From Solirubrobacterales bacterium (lineage in GTDB: Bacteria > Actinomycetota > Thermoleophilia > Solirubrobacterales > Solirubrobacteraceae), in assembly GCA_017354065.1 (NCBI GenBank), contig JAFMRN010000124.1, positions 1 to 7,009 on the forward strand: a stretch of DNA of 7,009 nucleotides, read 5' to 3'. A program made the translations under genes and the position numbers. Below the pieces are notes generated by a model. It saw nothing but the letters and a program-made list of their open reading frames with translations, was not told the DNA's origin and did not search any database. Below, piece after piece: positions 1 to 6,599 of the stretch. The number at the start of each line of letters is the position of its first letter. Position 1 is the first letter of the stretch.

Positions 1-183
1 ATCGGCATCACCAAGCGCGGCTATGACCGCTTCGATCACCTCGTCGCCGACGCCGATCATCTGATCCGCGAGTGCCCGTGCAAGTCGGGCTGTCCCTCCT
101 GCGTGCAGTCGCCCAAGTGCGGGAACCTGAACGACCCGCTGTCAAAGGCGGGGGCGCTGGAGCTGCTCACTCGTATGCGATAG
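1..183 (+). CDS. DUF1998/MrfA-type DEAD/DEAH-box helicase, C-terminal fragment
   Basis: Reading frame 1 is open from the left edge to a TAG at 181-183 and gives the last 60 residues of a larger protein whose start lies outside the window. The fragment carries a cysteine cluster, ECPCKSGCPSCVQSPKCGN (fragment residues 24-42; Cys 25, 27, 31, 34 and 40), followed by NDPLSKAGALELL. This matches the C-terminal DUF1998 zinc-binding module of MrfA/YprA-type superfamily 2 helicases, where such cysteines bind a metal. In Bacillus, MrfA takes part in repair of mitomycin-type DNA damage; that role is carried over from the family and is not visible here. The helicase motor domains are off-window. The end overlaps the convergent ABC permease gene by 17 nt. 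The family call is firm because the cysteine pattern is distinctive; the exact subfamily is less sure. Confidence 0.85.
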   Translation: MGITKRGYDRFDHLVADADHLIRECPCKSGCPSCVQSPKCGNLNDPLSKAGALELLTRMR

Positions 184-2773
184 CGGCCAGCATCTGCACG
201 CGCGCGGCACGCGCCGCCGGCGCCAGCGCGGCGCCGAACCCTGCGATCAGCACGGCAGCGAGCGCGCCGAGCAGTGCCAGCCATGGGAACGCGAAGGAGT
301 AGCCCAGGGCGTGCATCCCCGCCGCGGACATCACCAGGCCCAGGACGAAGCCGGTCAACCCGCCGATCACCGCCGTCAGCAGGCTCTCCCAGCGGATCAG
401 GCTGCCGGCCTGCGCGGGGGTCATCCCCAGCGCGCGAAGCATGCCGAGCTCGCGTTGGCGGGCCTGGACCGAGAGGTTCAGTGATCCGCCGATCCCCAGC
501 AGCGACAGCACGATCGCCAGCACCAGCAGCGCGTAGAGCAGGTCAACAACGCTCGTGACGTTGGCGGACAGTCGCTGGGCCAGCTGGTGCTGATCATCCA
601 CCACGACCCCGGGGAACCGCGACAGGCCCTGGCGTAGCTGCGCGAGCGCGACATGGCGGGGGACCGAGCCTGACAGGTTCACGAAGATGCTCTGTAGCTG
701 CGGCTGGTCGAAGGCCTGGTCAAAGTAGGTGTCCGGCACCACGACCCCACCGAGCAGGCCGGAGTCCTTGTAGATGCCCGCGACGGTCAGGGACATGCGT
801 TTGCCCGTGGGACCGGTCAGCGTGATGTGCTGGCCGTCGACCACGCCGGCGGCCTGGGCGGTGTCCTGCTCCACCAGCGCCTGACCGGAGCTGAGACCGC
901 TAACCGTCTGTGGGGAACCGGACACCCAGTTGAAATGGTACACGTGGGTCCAGCTGGTCGGATCGATCCCCCCGACCTGAACCGAGCCGGCGTTACCGAG
1001 CCGCGCGGTCACCGTCTTCAGCGATGACACGGCCGACAGGTCCGGCACCGAAGCGACCCCCTGCACGGTCGCTGGCGGGATCGGGTCAGAACCGTTGGCG
1101 GACTGGATGCTGACGTCGCCGACGATCGTCTGGTTGATCGCATCGCTGCTGGTCTTGCGCAGCCCCGCCGAGTAGACGCTGATCCCCAGCACCAGCGCCA
1201 CGCCGATCATCAGGCTGGATGCCGACAGCGCGGTGCGCCCGACGCTGGTCAGGGTGTGCTCCCGGGCGAGCTCAAAGATGATCCCTGCACGCGGCGGACC
1301 GACCTCATGGCGCCAGACGCGCCAGCGACCCCGCGGGCCGGAGACCAGGCCGATCACCCGGCCCGCGAGCATCACGCTCAGCGGGCCGGCCACCAGCGCA
1401 CCGGCGAGCATCAGTGCCGATCCGATCCCTGTCTGGGTCAGGCGCCGGCTGTGGTCACCGGAGGCGAGCAGCACCACTACCAGCCCGCCGACCAGCAGCA
1501 CGGCCGCCAGGGCCACGCCGGCCAGCGGCCCGAGCAGTGGCGCGCGCGTGCGCGGCAGCTCTGACTCGCGCATCGCTTCAACCGGGGCCGCGCGTCCGGC
1601 GCGCAGTGCCGGGAGCAGCGCCGCCAACAGCGCAACCGCTACCCCCACGCCGATCCCAATCAGGATCGGCGGCCAGCGCACGTCAAGGCCACCGCCGGGC
1701 AGGTCAACCCCGACGGAGTTCATCACCGCGCGGATCACCAGCGCCATCAGCGGGCCCAGCGCGGCGCCCAGCAGCGCTCCGCAGACGCCCGTCAGCAGCG
1801 CCTCTGTCAGCGCCGAGGCCGCCGCTTGGCGCCGCGTCGCTCCCAGCGCCCGCAGCAGCGCGAACTCCTTCTGGCGCTGCGCGCCGGCGGCGGCAAATGA
1901 GTTGAAGATCACCAGCGCGCCGGCCAGAACGGCCACCAGCGCGAAGGCCAGCAGACCGGCGTTCAGGGTCGAGAAGGCATCCCCGACGCGCTTGACCGCG
2001 GCGTAGACCTGGCCGTCGGCGCCCTGCACCGTCAGCCCGGGCGGCAAAAGCCTTGAGATCCGTTTGGTCAGCGCGGCGCGGCTGTACCCGGCCTGCAGCG
2101 CGACCTCTATCTCGTCGTAGTTCTGTCCCGTCGAGTACAGCTGGCGCGCGGTGCCGGGGCTGAACACGGCAAAGCGCTGGGCGCCGGCCGTGGCGGAGCC
2201 CAGCTCGACGATCCCGCTGATCGTGAACTTCCTGGCGGGCTGGCCGGCGACGATCTTGATCTGCTGGCCCGGCAGCCAGTGCTCCTGGGTCGCGGTGCTG
2301 GCGTCGACCGCTACCTCAGAGGGACCCGACGGCGGCTGGCCCGAGCTGTAGGTGATCCCGGTGAAGGGCTGGGGCAGGTCTGACAGCGCGACGGTTTGGA
2401 GTCGGCCGGAGCGGATCGGCTGACCGTCGTTGCCGATGATCTCGGCCGAGCGGACGATTCGGCCGGCGGCGGCGCTGACGCCTTGGAGCTTCTGGATCTT
2501 GTGGACCAGGGCGAGCGGGACGCTGGCCGGCGCCGAAGTTTGGGCGCCCGTGATCCCCGGCGCGACCCCGGTCCCGTACACCTGGTTCGGCCCGATGATC
2601 ATGTCGGCGCCCTGCGAGGTGGTGCTGAACAGCTGGCCGTAGGCCGAGTGAGTGGTGTCGATGAACACCAGCGCGCCGGTGACCATCGCGACGCCAAGCG
2701 CGACCGTCACTGCTTGGAGCAGCGCCCGCCGCCAGCGGGTCGCGAGCGCCGGGAACGTGAAGGCGCCGTTCAT
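167..2773 (-). CDS. FtsX/MacB-type ABC transporter permease, two-module (868 aa)
   Basis: This is an integral inner-membrane subunit of a type VII (LolCDE/MacB/FtsX) ABC system. One transmembrane helix (about 16-38) is followed by a large extracytoplasmic MacB_PCD-like domain (about 40-265) and a three-helix FtsX core (about 268-292, 320-350, 368-393). Two linking helices (about 412-437, 449-475) and another helix (about 514-536) lead to a second extracytoplasmic domain (about 540-738) and a second FtsX core (about 742-768, 795-820, 828-855). That makes about ten helices. The FtsX hallmark after the first helix of each core appears twice: RQKEFALLRALGATRRQ (300-316) and RQRELGMLRALGMTPAQ (772-788). 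The two-module length is usual for actinobacterial permeases of this type. The ATG at 2771-2773 overlaps the ATPase TGA as ATGA and has no clear Shine-Dalgarno, so translation is probably coupled. Such systems move lipids, lipoproteins or peptides, or transmit force across the membrane; the substrate cannot be told from sequence. Confidence 0.93.
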   Translation of the reverse strand: MNGAFTFPALATRWRRALLQAVTVALGVAMVTGALVFIDTTHSAYGQLFSTTSQGADMIIGPNQVYGTGVAPGITGAQTSAPASVPLALVHKIQKLQGVSAAAGRIVRSAEIIGNDGQPIRSGRLQTVALSDLPQPFTGITYSSGQPPSGPSEVAVDASTATQEHWLPGQQIKIVAGQPARKFTISGIVELGSATAGAQRFAVFSPGTARQLYSTGQNYDEIEVALQAGYSRAALTKRISRLLPPGLTVQGADGQVYAAVKRVGDAFSTLNAGLLAFALVAVLAGALVIFNSFAAAGAQRQKEFALLRALGATRRQAAASALTEALLTGVCGALLGAALGPLMALVIRAVMNSVGVDLPGGGLDVRWPPILIGIGVGVAVALLAALLPALRAGRAAPVEAMRESELPRTRAPLLGPLAGVALAAVLLVGGLVVVLLASGDHSRRLTQTGIGSALMLAGALVAGPLSVMLAGRVIGLVSGPRGRWRVWRHEVGPPRAGIIFELAREHTLTSVGRTALSASSLMIGVALVLGISVYSAGLRKTSSDAINQTIVGDVSIQSANGSDPIPPATVQGVASVPDLSAVSSLKTVTARLGNAGSVQVGGIDPTSWTHVYHFNWVSGSPQTVSGLSSGQALVEQDTAQAAGVVDGQHITLTGPTGKRMSLTVAGIYKDSGLLGGVVVPDTYFDQAFDQPQLQSIFVNLSGSVPRHVALAQLRQGLSRFPGVVVDDQHQLAQRLSANVTSVVDLLYALLVLAIVLSLLGIGGSLNLSVQARQRELGMLRALGMTPAQAGSLIRWESLLTAVIGGLTGFVLGLVMSAAGMHALGYSFAFPWLALLGALAAVLIAGFGAALAPAARAARVQMLAAIAYE

Positions 2774-3753
2774 GTCTCAGACAGCGATGCCACACGCGTG
2801 ATCCGCCCGTCCTCCAGGAACACGATCTGGTCCGCGTGGGAGGCGACCTGGGGATCGTGGGTGACGATCACGATCGTCTGGCCCAGATCCTGGCAGGCCC
2901 GGCGCAGCATCGTCAGGATGATGTCGGTGTTGTGCGAGTCGAGGTTGCCCGTCGGCTCGTCCGCGAACAGCACGGCGGGTTTGCCAATCAGCGCCCGGGC
3001 CAGCGACACGCGCTGCTGCTCGCCGCCGGACAGCTCGCCGGGACGGCGGCCCCGGAGGTTGTGCATGCCGACCGCGTGCAGCAGCCAGTTGAGCCACTGG
3101 GCGTCGACCTCGCGCCCGGCGATCCGCAGCGGCAGGACGATGTTCTGCTCCGCGGTCAGCATCCCCAACAAGTTGAAGGACTGCAGCACGAAGCCGACCC
3201 GCCCACGACGGATCCGCGTGCGCTCACCCTCGTCCAGGTCGCTGAGGCGGGTCGGACCCAGCCACACCTCGCCCTCCGTCGGGGCGTCCAGACCGGCGAG
3301 CAGGTGCATCAACGTGGACTTGCCCGAACCCGAGGGGCCCATGATCGCCGTGAAGCTGCCCGCCGGCAGTGACAACGTGACGCCGTTGAGCGCGTTGACG
3401 GCGGCGTTTCCGCTGCCATAGCGTTTGCGCAGGTCGCGGCCGGCGACGATCGGCGGGTCGGGCTGTGGCTCTGGCTCGGGTTCCTCGGGCTCCGGCTCGG
3501 GTTCGAGGATCAGGCGGGGTGCCGGCTCGGGCTCCGCGGTGTATTCCGCTTCGGACTGCGGCTCGGGTTCCGGTTCTGGTTCGGGCTCCGGTGCTGGCGC
3601 GCGCCGCCGCCGGCGCCAGGGAGGGCGCCGCTTGGGCTTTGCTTGCGCCGGCTCTTCCGACTCGGGCTGGTCCGCGGTTTCCTCGGACGGCTCCGTGGAC
3701 TCGGAGTCGTCCTCCGGAATCTCCAGGAAGGGGGCTTCGGGTTCCTCGCTCAC
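2770..3753 (-). CDS. LolD/MacB-type ABC ATPase with Glu-Pro-rich N-terminal extension (327 aa)
   Basis: This cytoplasmic nucleotide-binding subunit powers the permease encoded next to it. The ATPase domain spans about 103-322: Walker A GPSGSGKST (139-147), Q-loop Gln191 in VLQSFNL, signature LSGGEQQR (241-248), Walker B VLFADEP with catalytic Glu266, D-loop GNLD, and switch His299 in VTHD. LDEGERTRIRRGRVGFVLQ and the ADEPTGNLD string are typical of the LolD/MacB/FtsE class. These proteins are usually about 220-250 residues; the excess here is a low-complexity N-terminus of about 100 residues, comprising an acidic part (1-36), a basic patch (39-51) and Glu-Pro repeats (53-66, 84-100). The start is GTG at 3751-3753, the only standard start codon after the upstream in-frame TAA, and the extension holds no internal Met before 138. 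No clear Shine-Dalgarno is seen, so reinitiation after the phosphatase gene is likely. Confidence 0.93.
   Translation of the reverse strand: MSEEPEAPFLEIPEDDSESTEPSEETADQPESEEPAQAKPKRRPPWRRRRRAPAPEPEPEPEPEPQSEAEYTAEPEPAPRLILEPEPEPEEPEPEPQPDPPIVAGRDLRKRYGSGNAAVNALNGVTLSLPAGSFTAIMGPSGSGKSTLMHLLAGLDAPTEGEVWLGPTRLSDLDEGERTRIRRGRVGFVLQSFNLLGMLTAEQNIVLPLRIAGREVDAQWLNWLLHAVGMHNLRGRRPGELSGGEQQRVSLARALIGKPAVLFADEPTGNLDSHNTDIILTMLRRACQDLGQTIVIVTHDPQVASHADQIVFLEDGRITRVASLSET
3454..3597 (-). repeat. Glu-Pro dipeptide repeat tract in the ABC ATPase N-terminus
   Basis: Two blocks of alternating Pro-Glu codons encode ATPase residues 53-66 and 84-100, separated by a Gln/Ser/Tyr/Leu-containing stretch with one further PEP. 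At DNA level this is a degenerate 6-bp period, seen on the plus strand as variants of ggctcg/ggttcc. The codons vary (GAG/GAA, CCC/CCG/CCA), so the tract is not a pure microsatellite and seems kept at protein level. Such tracts, as in the TonB linker, tend to form extended stiff chains. Confidence 0.85.
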
Positions 3754-3765
3754 GCGCGAGTGAAG

Positions 3766-4287
3766 TTATTGGTACTGCAGGGCCTTAGGGCGCACATAGT
3801 TGATCAGCTCAGCGCCCCCGGGTCGCAGGTCGGCCCAATCGCCCTGAAACTCGAGCGTGGACAGCGCGCCCGTCGGGTACTTCATGCGGATCTCATCGAG
3901 CTCATGGCTGTGGGGGCCGTTGGCGGCCGCGAGCTTCAACACCAGCACCTGCATGGACGGGTTGTGCCCGACCATCATCACCTCGTCAAGCTCTGATGGC
4001 AGCTGCTGCAGGCGCTCCAGCAGATCCTCGGCACCCGCGCTGTAGATCCGCGGCTCCAGCTTGACCTCCCCGCTGAGCTTGAGGCCCTCAACGGTCTCAA
4101 CCGTGCGCCGGGCGGTGGAACACAGCGTCAGCTGAGGCTCGACGTCCCGGTCGCGGACGTACTCGCGGAGCAACTTGCAGGCGCGACGACCGCGCCCGTT
4201 CAGCGGGCGGTCATGGTCCGATTGCATCGGATCGTCCCAGGAGGACTTGGCATGGCGCAAGAGGTGTAGGCGGCGGCTTGCAGGCAT
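3766..4287 (-). CDS. sixA: SixA-like phosphohistidine phosphatase (histidine phosphatase superfamily)
   Basis: This 173-residue cytoplasmic protein has the 2H-phosphatase core. LLRHAKSSW (9-17) contains the RHG-type motif, with His12 as the expected nucleophile. DHDRPLNGRGRRA (24-36) is the characteristic SixA block, CSTARRTVET (56-65) supplies the second phosphate-binding Arg, and GHNP (107-110) supplies the second catalytic His108. Size and motif order fit SixA, which in E. coli removes phosphate from histidine on phosphotransfer proteins; whether the actinobacterial members act on protein or small-molecule substrates is not settled. The ATG at 4285-4287 places the RHA motif at the usual distance from the N-terminus. 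It is the first gene of a leftward unit: its TAA (3766-3768) lies 12 nt before the ABC ATPase start and in the same frame. Family call strong, substrate unknown. Confidence 0.9.
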   Translation of the reverse strand: MPASRRLHLLRHAKSSWDDPMQSDHDRPLNGRGRRACKLLREYVRDRDVEPQLTLCSTARRTVETVEGLKLSGEVKLEPRIYSAGAEDLLERLQQLPSELDEVMMVGHNPSMQVLVLKLAAANGPHSHELDEIRMKYPTGALSTLEFQGDWADLRPGGAELINYVRPKALQYQ

Positions 4288-4329
4288 GAAGCTGATTGTC
4301 TCGCGTCGGGCGGCGGCGTGTTGGTCACG

Positions 4330-4380
4330 GCTGCGTCACACCGGACTACCCAAAAGTGGAATTATGGGTTTCGACGCAGC
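4330..4380. repeat. Nested inverted repeats flanking the AT-rich promoter core
   Basis: The outer arms are GCTGCGTC (4330-4337) and GACGCAGC (4373-4380), a perfect 8-bp inverted repeat with a 35-nt spacer. The inner arms are ACCCA (4348-4352) and TGGGT (4365-4369), a 5-bp inverted repeat with a 12-nt spacer that overlaps the CATAAT on the minus strand. The arrangement could be an operator or an RNA hairpin; in GC-rich DNA an 8-bp match can also arise by chance. Confidence 0.4.
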
Positions 4381-4392
4381 ATTCGCGTAACA

Positions 4393-4398
4393 GAGGAG
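4393..4398 (+). promoter_or_regulatory. Ribosome binding site of the VOC gene
   Basis: GAGGAG lies ten bases before the ATG at 4409-4411 and is a near-ideal anti-16S match. It fixes the start of the VOC gene and is the clearest Shine-Dalgarno in the window. Confidence 0.75.
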
Positions 4399-4408
4399 AA
4401 GCCAGAAG

Positions 4409-5182
4409 ATGCCTGATTACCCGCACGGAACCCCGTCCTGGATCGAGCTGGACGTCGCTGACCCGCCGGCCGCGGCGGAGTTCTACGGCCAGCTGTTCGG
4501 CTGGACCGCCGGCGCGCTGTCTGAGGAGGGCGGTGGCTACCAGATGTTCCAGCAGGGTGACGCGCCTGTGGCGGGTCTGATGAAGCTAATGGGGCCCCAG
4601 CAGCCGCCGGCCTGGGCCACCTACATCGCGGTCGATGACGCTGACGCGACCAGCGCCAAGGTCAAAGCGGCGGGCGGTCAGGTGCTGATCGAACCGATGG
4701 ACGTGATGGACATCGGGCGGATGGGCATCTTCGCCGACCCGAGCGGCGCCGCCTTCGGCGTCTGGCAGGCGAAGTCATTCAAGGGCGCCGGACTGGTCAA
4801 CAAGCCCGTGTCGCTGTGCTGGAACGAGGTGCTCACCCGCGACCGGGACAAGGTGCTGGAGTTCTACCCGAAGGTCTTTGACTGGACGGCCAAGCCGGCC
4901 GACTTTGAGCCCAACAACGCCTACCGGGTCTGGCACCGGCCGGACGGACAGATGGTCGGCGGCGCCATGGAGATGACCGATGAATGGTTCCCCAAGGAAG
5001 TGCCGTCGCACTGGTCGGTGTGCTTCGCCGTCGCCAACACCGATGAGATCGTGTCCAAGGCCGAGTCGCTCGGGGCCAAGGTGACGATGAAGGCGATGGA
5101 CTGTCCGATCGGGCGCTTCGCGGGGTTCATGGACCCGTTTGGCGCGTCGTTCACGGTGATGCAGCTGGCCAATGGGGGTTGA
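4409..5182 (+). CDS. Two-domain VOC family protein (glyoxalase/bleomycin-resistance fold), Rv0577/CFP32-like
   Basis: This 257-residue protein holds two tandem vicinal-oxygen-chelate domains, about 8-121 and 134-253. They share a repeated layout: each opens with a W-x-E strand (WIELDV at 11, CWNEVL at 137), then a helix with FY (AAAEFYGQLFGW; KVLEFYPKVFDW), and closes with a DPxGAxFxVxQ strand (DPSGAAFGVWQ at 110, DPFGASFTVMQ at 242). YIAVDDADA and QVLIEPMDV, with the overall length, resemble from memory the mycobacterial antigen Rv0577 (CFP32/TB27.3), which has been linked to methylglyoxal handling; no activity can be read from sequence. The domains look catalytically modest: the metal-ligand positions carry Glu rather than a clear His set, so ligand binding is as likely as catalysis. 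A strong GAGGAG supports the start. tRNA-Phe begins 30 nt after the stop. Family call firm, substrate unknown. Confidence 0.92.
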   Translation: MPDYPHGTPSWIELDVADPPAAAEFYGQLFGWTAGALSEEGGGYQMFQQGDAPVAGLMKLMGPQQPPAWATYIAVDDADATSAKVKAAGGQVLIEPMDVMDIGRMGIFADPSGAAFGVWQAKSFKGAGLVNKPVSLCWNEVLTRDRDKVLEFYPKVFDWTAKPADFEPNNAYRVWHRPDGQMVGGAMEMTDEWFPKEVPSHWSVCFAVANTDEIVSKAESLGAKVTMKAMDCPIGRFAGFMDPFGASFTVMQLANGG

Positions 5183-5212
5183 GCGAACCCCGCTACCATC
5201 GGCTCACTGCCA

Positions 5213-5285
5213 GGCGACTTAGCTCAGCTGGTAGAGCACACGACTGAAAATCGTGGTGTCCCCGGTTCGAGTCCGGGAGTCGCCA
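5213..5285 (+). tRNA. tRNA-Phe (anticodon GAA)
   Basis: A complete cloverleaf can be folded by hand. The acceptor GGCGACT (5213-5219) pairs fully with AGTCGCC (5278-5284). D stem GCTC/GAGC is at 5222-5225 and 5234-5237. Anticodon stem CACGA/TCGTG is at 5239-5243 and 5251-5255, with loop CTGAAAA, so bases 34-36 are GAA (5246-5248) and read UUC/UUU. The variable loop is five bases. T stem CCCGG/CCGGG is at 5261-5265 and 5273-5277, with loop TTCGAGT. The discriminator is A (5285); CCA is not encoded (TCC follows). A possible -10, TACCAT (5194-5199), lies 13 nt upstream without a clear -35, so co-transcription with the VOC gene is also possible. Confidence 0.97.
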
Positions 5286-5312
5286 TCCTCGCCCGGGGGT
5301 TCTGTTGAGTTT

Positions 5313-5330
5313 TGGGCGCTATAGCGCCCA
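5313..5330. terminator. Perfect 18-bp palindrome, possible bidirectional terminator
   Basis: TGGGCGCTATAGCGCCCA is self-complementary over its full length and would give a GC-rich stem with almost no loop; a real hairpin would open the central TA pairs. It sits 27 nt after tRNA-Phe and 15 nt beyond the stop of the convergent membrane-protein gene, where a terminator for both is expected. Neither strand has the following T-run of a classical intrinsic terminator: plus continues ATTAGGG, minus continues AAACTC. It could be a U-tract-less hairpin, an RNA-processing site or a protein-binding site. Confidence 0.4.
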
Positions 5331-5345
5331 TTAGGGCACTTCCCC

Positions 5346-6599
5346 TCACCAAATCGTGCTGAAGCACAGGCTCGTCACAAGCCCCTGGAGCCCGAGCAGC
5401 CACAGAGTCCGGCCGGACGGGCGCCGGCCGGCAGCGGCAAGGCAGGCCCAGGGGATCAGGAACAGCCAGATCCGCTCCGTCTCCGCCTTTGTGAACCCGC
5501 CGAGGGCACACACCACGACGACCGCCGCAAGTGCCAGCGCAGCCGGTTCGCGCCGCGCCAGCGCGCGCAGCGCGGCAGCGCTGATCGGCAAACCGAGCGA
5601 GACGGCCCATGCCACCGGCGAACCGAACAGCCAGAACAGATAGGGGCGCGTGCTCGCGATACCGACCACGTAGTCATGGTCGGTGGCGCGCAGCGTGCCG
5701 ATCGGGTCATAGCCATAAGCGACGGCCAAAAGACCGTTAAGCGCCAGAACCGCCACGCCACAACCCACTGCCAGGATGACCGCGCGACGCCAGCCCTCAT
5801 GCTGCAATACCAGCAGCGCGCACAGCGGACCGACAGCCAGCAGCGCCCAGGAGAACATCGCCGCGCACGCGAACGCAACACACCCCAGCACTCGCCACCA
5901 GCCGCCGCGCACCAGCAGCGCGGCCGCGCCCGTTCCGAGCGCCGCAAACACGTAGTCAAACGACGTCGCGCCGAACAACAACAGCCCAGGGCTGAAGGCG
6001 CACAGCAATGCCGCGCTACGCGCCCGTTCCTCCGAGCCCACACCGCGCGCGAGCGCGTAGGTCAGCGGCGCGGTTAGCGACCCGACACCGATACACAACG
6101 CGGCCAGCCCGGCGGCGTCACGGATCCCCAGCCAGTGCAGCAACAACAGGGGCCCCGGCGGGTGGCCCGCGACGTTGACCGGTAGCGCCGGCACCAGCTC
6201 GGCAACGCGGTCCAGGTAGAAGTAAACCCCGTAATCGACCGCGGGCAGCCCCGGCAGGTACTCGTTGACCGACTCAAACGAACGCTGCGTGAAGACGTTG
6301 TCCCAGGCAGCCGGACCGCTACGCGCCGCGTTCAACCCCAGCCCGAGCGACAGCGCCAAAACGAAGCAGCAGACAGCGAAGGTGGATGGCCTGAGCGTTT
6401 CAAGAAACCGGCGGGCAGGCACCGCGATCAACACAAGCGCAACCGCAGCCAGCGCCCAGAGCGACGCGCGCAGCCCGAACGCGGATACGAACGGCGGCAG
6501 CGCCGTGCCGAACAGCCCGTCTGTGAGGTGCAGCGTGATCCCAACGGCCGCAACCACACCGGTGACGATTTGCGGAACTCGGAGCCAGGACCCTTGCAT
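5346..6599 (-). CDS. Polytopic membrane protein, GT-C glycosyltransferase-like (417 aa)
   Basis: About eleven hydrophobic helices are visible, near residues 10-28, 41-61, 72-90, 150-176, 194-212, 216-231, 236-262, 271-294, 319-343, 352-368 and 376-415 (the last possibly two). A long non-cytoplasmic loop (about 91-148) is rich in acidic and aromatic residues (SFESVNEYLPG, VDYGVYFYLDR) and ends in GHPPGPLLLLHWLG (145-158), recalling the HPP motif before a helix in PMT/ArnT-type GT-C enzymes. ETERIWLFLIPW (373-384) resembles a conserved string in actinobacterial integral membrane proteins of this kind. A polyprenyl-phosphate-sugar-dependent transferase is therefore inferred, with no acceptor indicated. 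I chose ATG at 6597-6599. The frame stays open to an ATG at 6962, but those extra 121 codons lack hydrophobic segments and lie opposite a convincing lipoprotein gene. ATG at 6630-6632 is a possible 11-codon-longer start. Confidence 0.78.
   Translation of the reverse strand: MQGSWLRVPQIVTGVVAAVGITLHLTDGLFGTALPPFVSAFGLRASLWALAAVALVLIAVPARRFLETLRPSTFAVCCFVLALSLGLGLNAARSGPAAWDNVFTQRSFESVNEYLPGLPAVDYGVYFYLDRVAELVPALPVNVAGHPPGPLLLLHWLGIRDAAGLAALCIGVGSLTAPLTYALARGVGSEERARSAALLCAFSPGLLLFGATSFDYVFAALGTGAAALLVRGGWWRVLGCVAFACAAMFSWALLAVGPLCALLVLQHEGWRRAVILAVGCGVAVLALNGLLAVAYGYDPIGTLRATDHDYVVGIASTRPYLFWLFGSPVAWAVSLGLPISAAALRALARREPAALALAAVVVVCALGGFTKAETERIWLFLIPWACLAAAGRRPSGRTLWLLGLQGLVTSLCFSTIW

Larger units (their letters stand above)
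4288..4408. promoter_or_regulatory. Divergent intergenic region between sixA-like and VOC genes
   Basis: These 121 bp separate two divergently transcribed genes and must hold the signals for both. The centre (about 4350-4371) is much richer in A/T than its surroundings. On the minus strand, CATAAT (4366 down to 4361) matches five of six bases of a -10 box and would place a start site near 4354, leaving an untranslated leader of about 65 nt before the phosphatase gene; its -35 is poor. No convincing sigma-70 pair is seen for the VOC gene. Two nested inverted repeats lie here and are listed separately. Confidence 0.5.

Noticed and set aside
1233..2006. Plus-strand 257-codon Ser/Ala/Pro/Arg-rich frame
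   Set aside because: Opposite the transmembrane part of the permease; the composition is what antisense of Ala/Leu/Gly-rich helices gives.
2396..3421. Plus-strand 341-codon open frame
   Set aside because: It lies opposite the permease N-terminus and the ATPase domain, has no recognisable domain, and is an antisense frame of GC-rich coding DNA.
3425..3763. Plus-strand Gly-Ser-rich frame resembling a low-complexity protein
   Set aside because: It is the complement of the Glu-Pro tract of the ABC ATPase; the repeat character comes entirely from that gene.
4321..4349. TTGGTC...GACTAC as a sigma-70 promoter for the VOC gene
   Set aside because: Spacing of 17 fits, but the -10 element matches only two of six bases.
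5183..5212. TGAGC...GCTCA inverted repeat after the VOC stop as a terminator
   Set aside because: Five-base arms with a 17-base loop and no T-run; chance match, more likely tRNA upstream region.
5213..5330. tRNA-Phe 3' end plus palindrome as an integration (att) site
   Set aside because: No integrase, no second copy of the tRNA 3' end and no foreign-looking genes in the window.
5224..5610. Minus-strand 128-codon frame containing GLEPGTPRFSVV
   Set aside because: Its C-terminal part is the antisense of tRNA-Phe, a well-known source of false proteins, and the rest lies within the membrane-protein gene in another frame.
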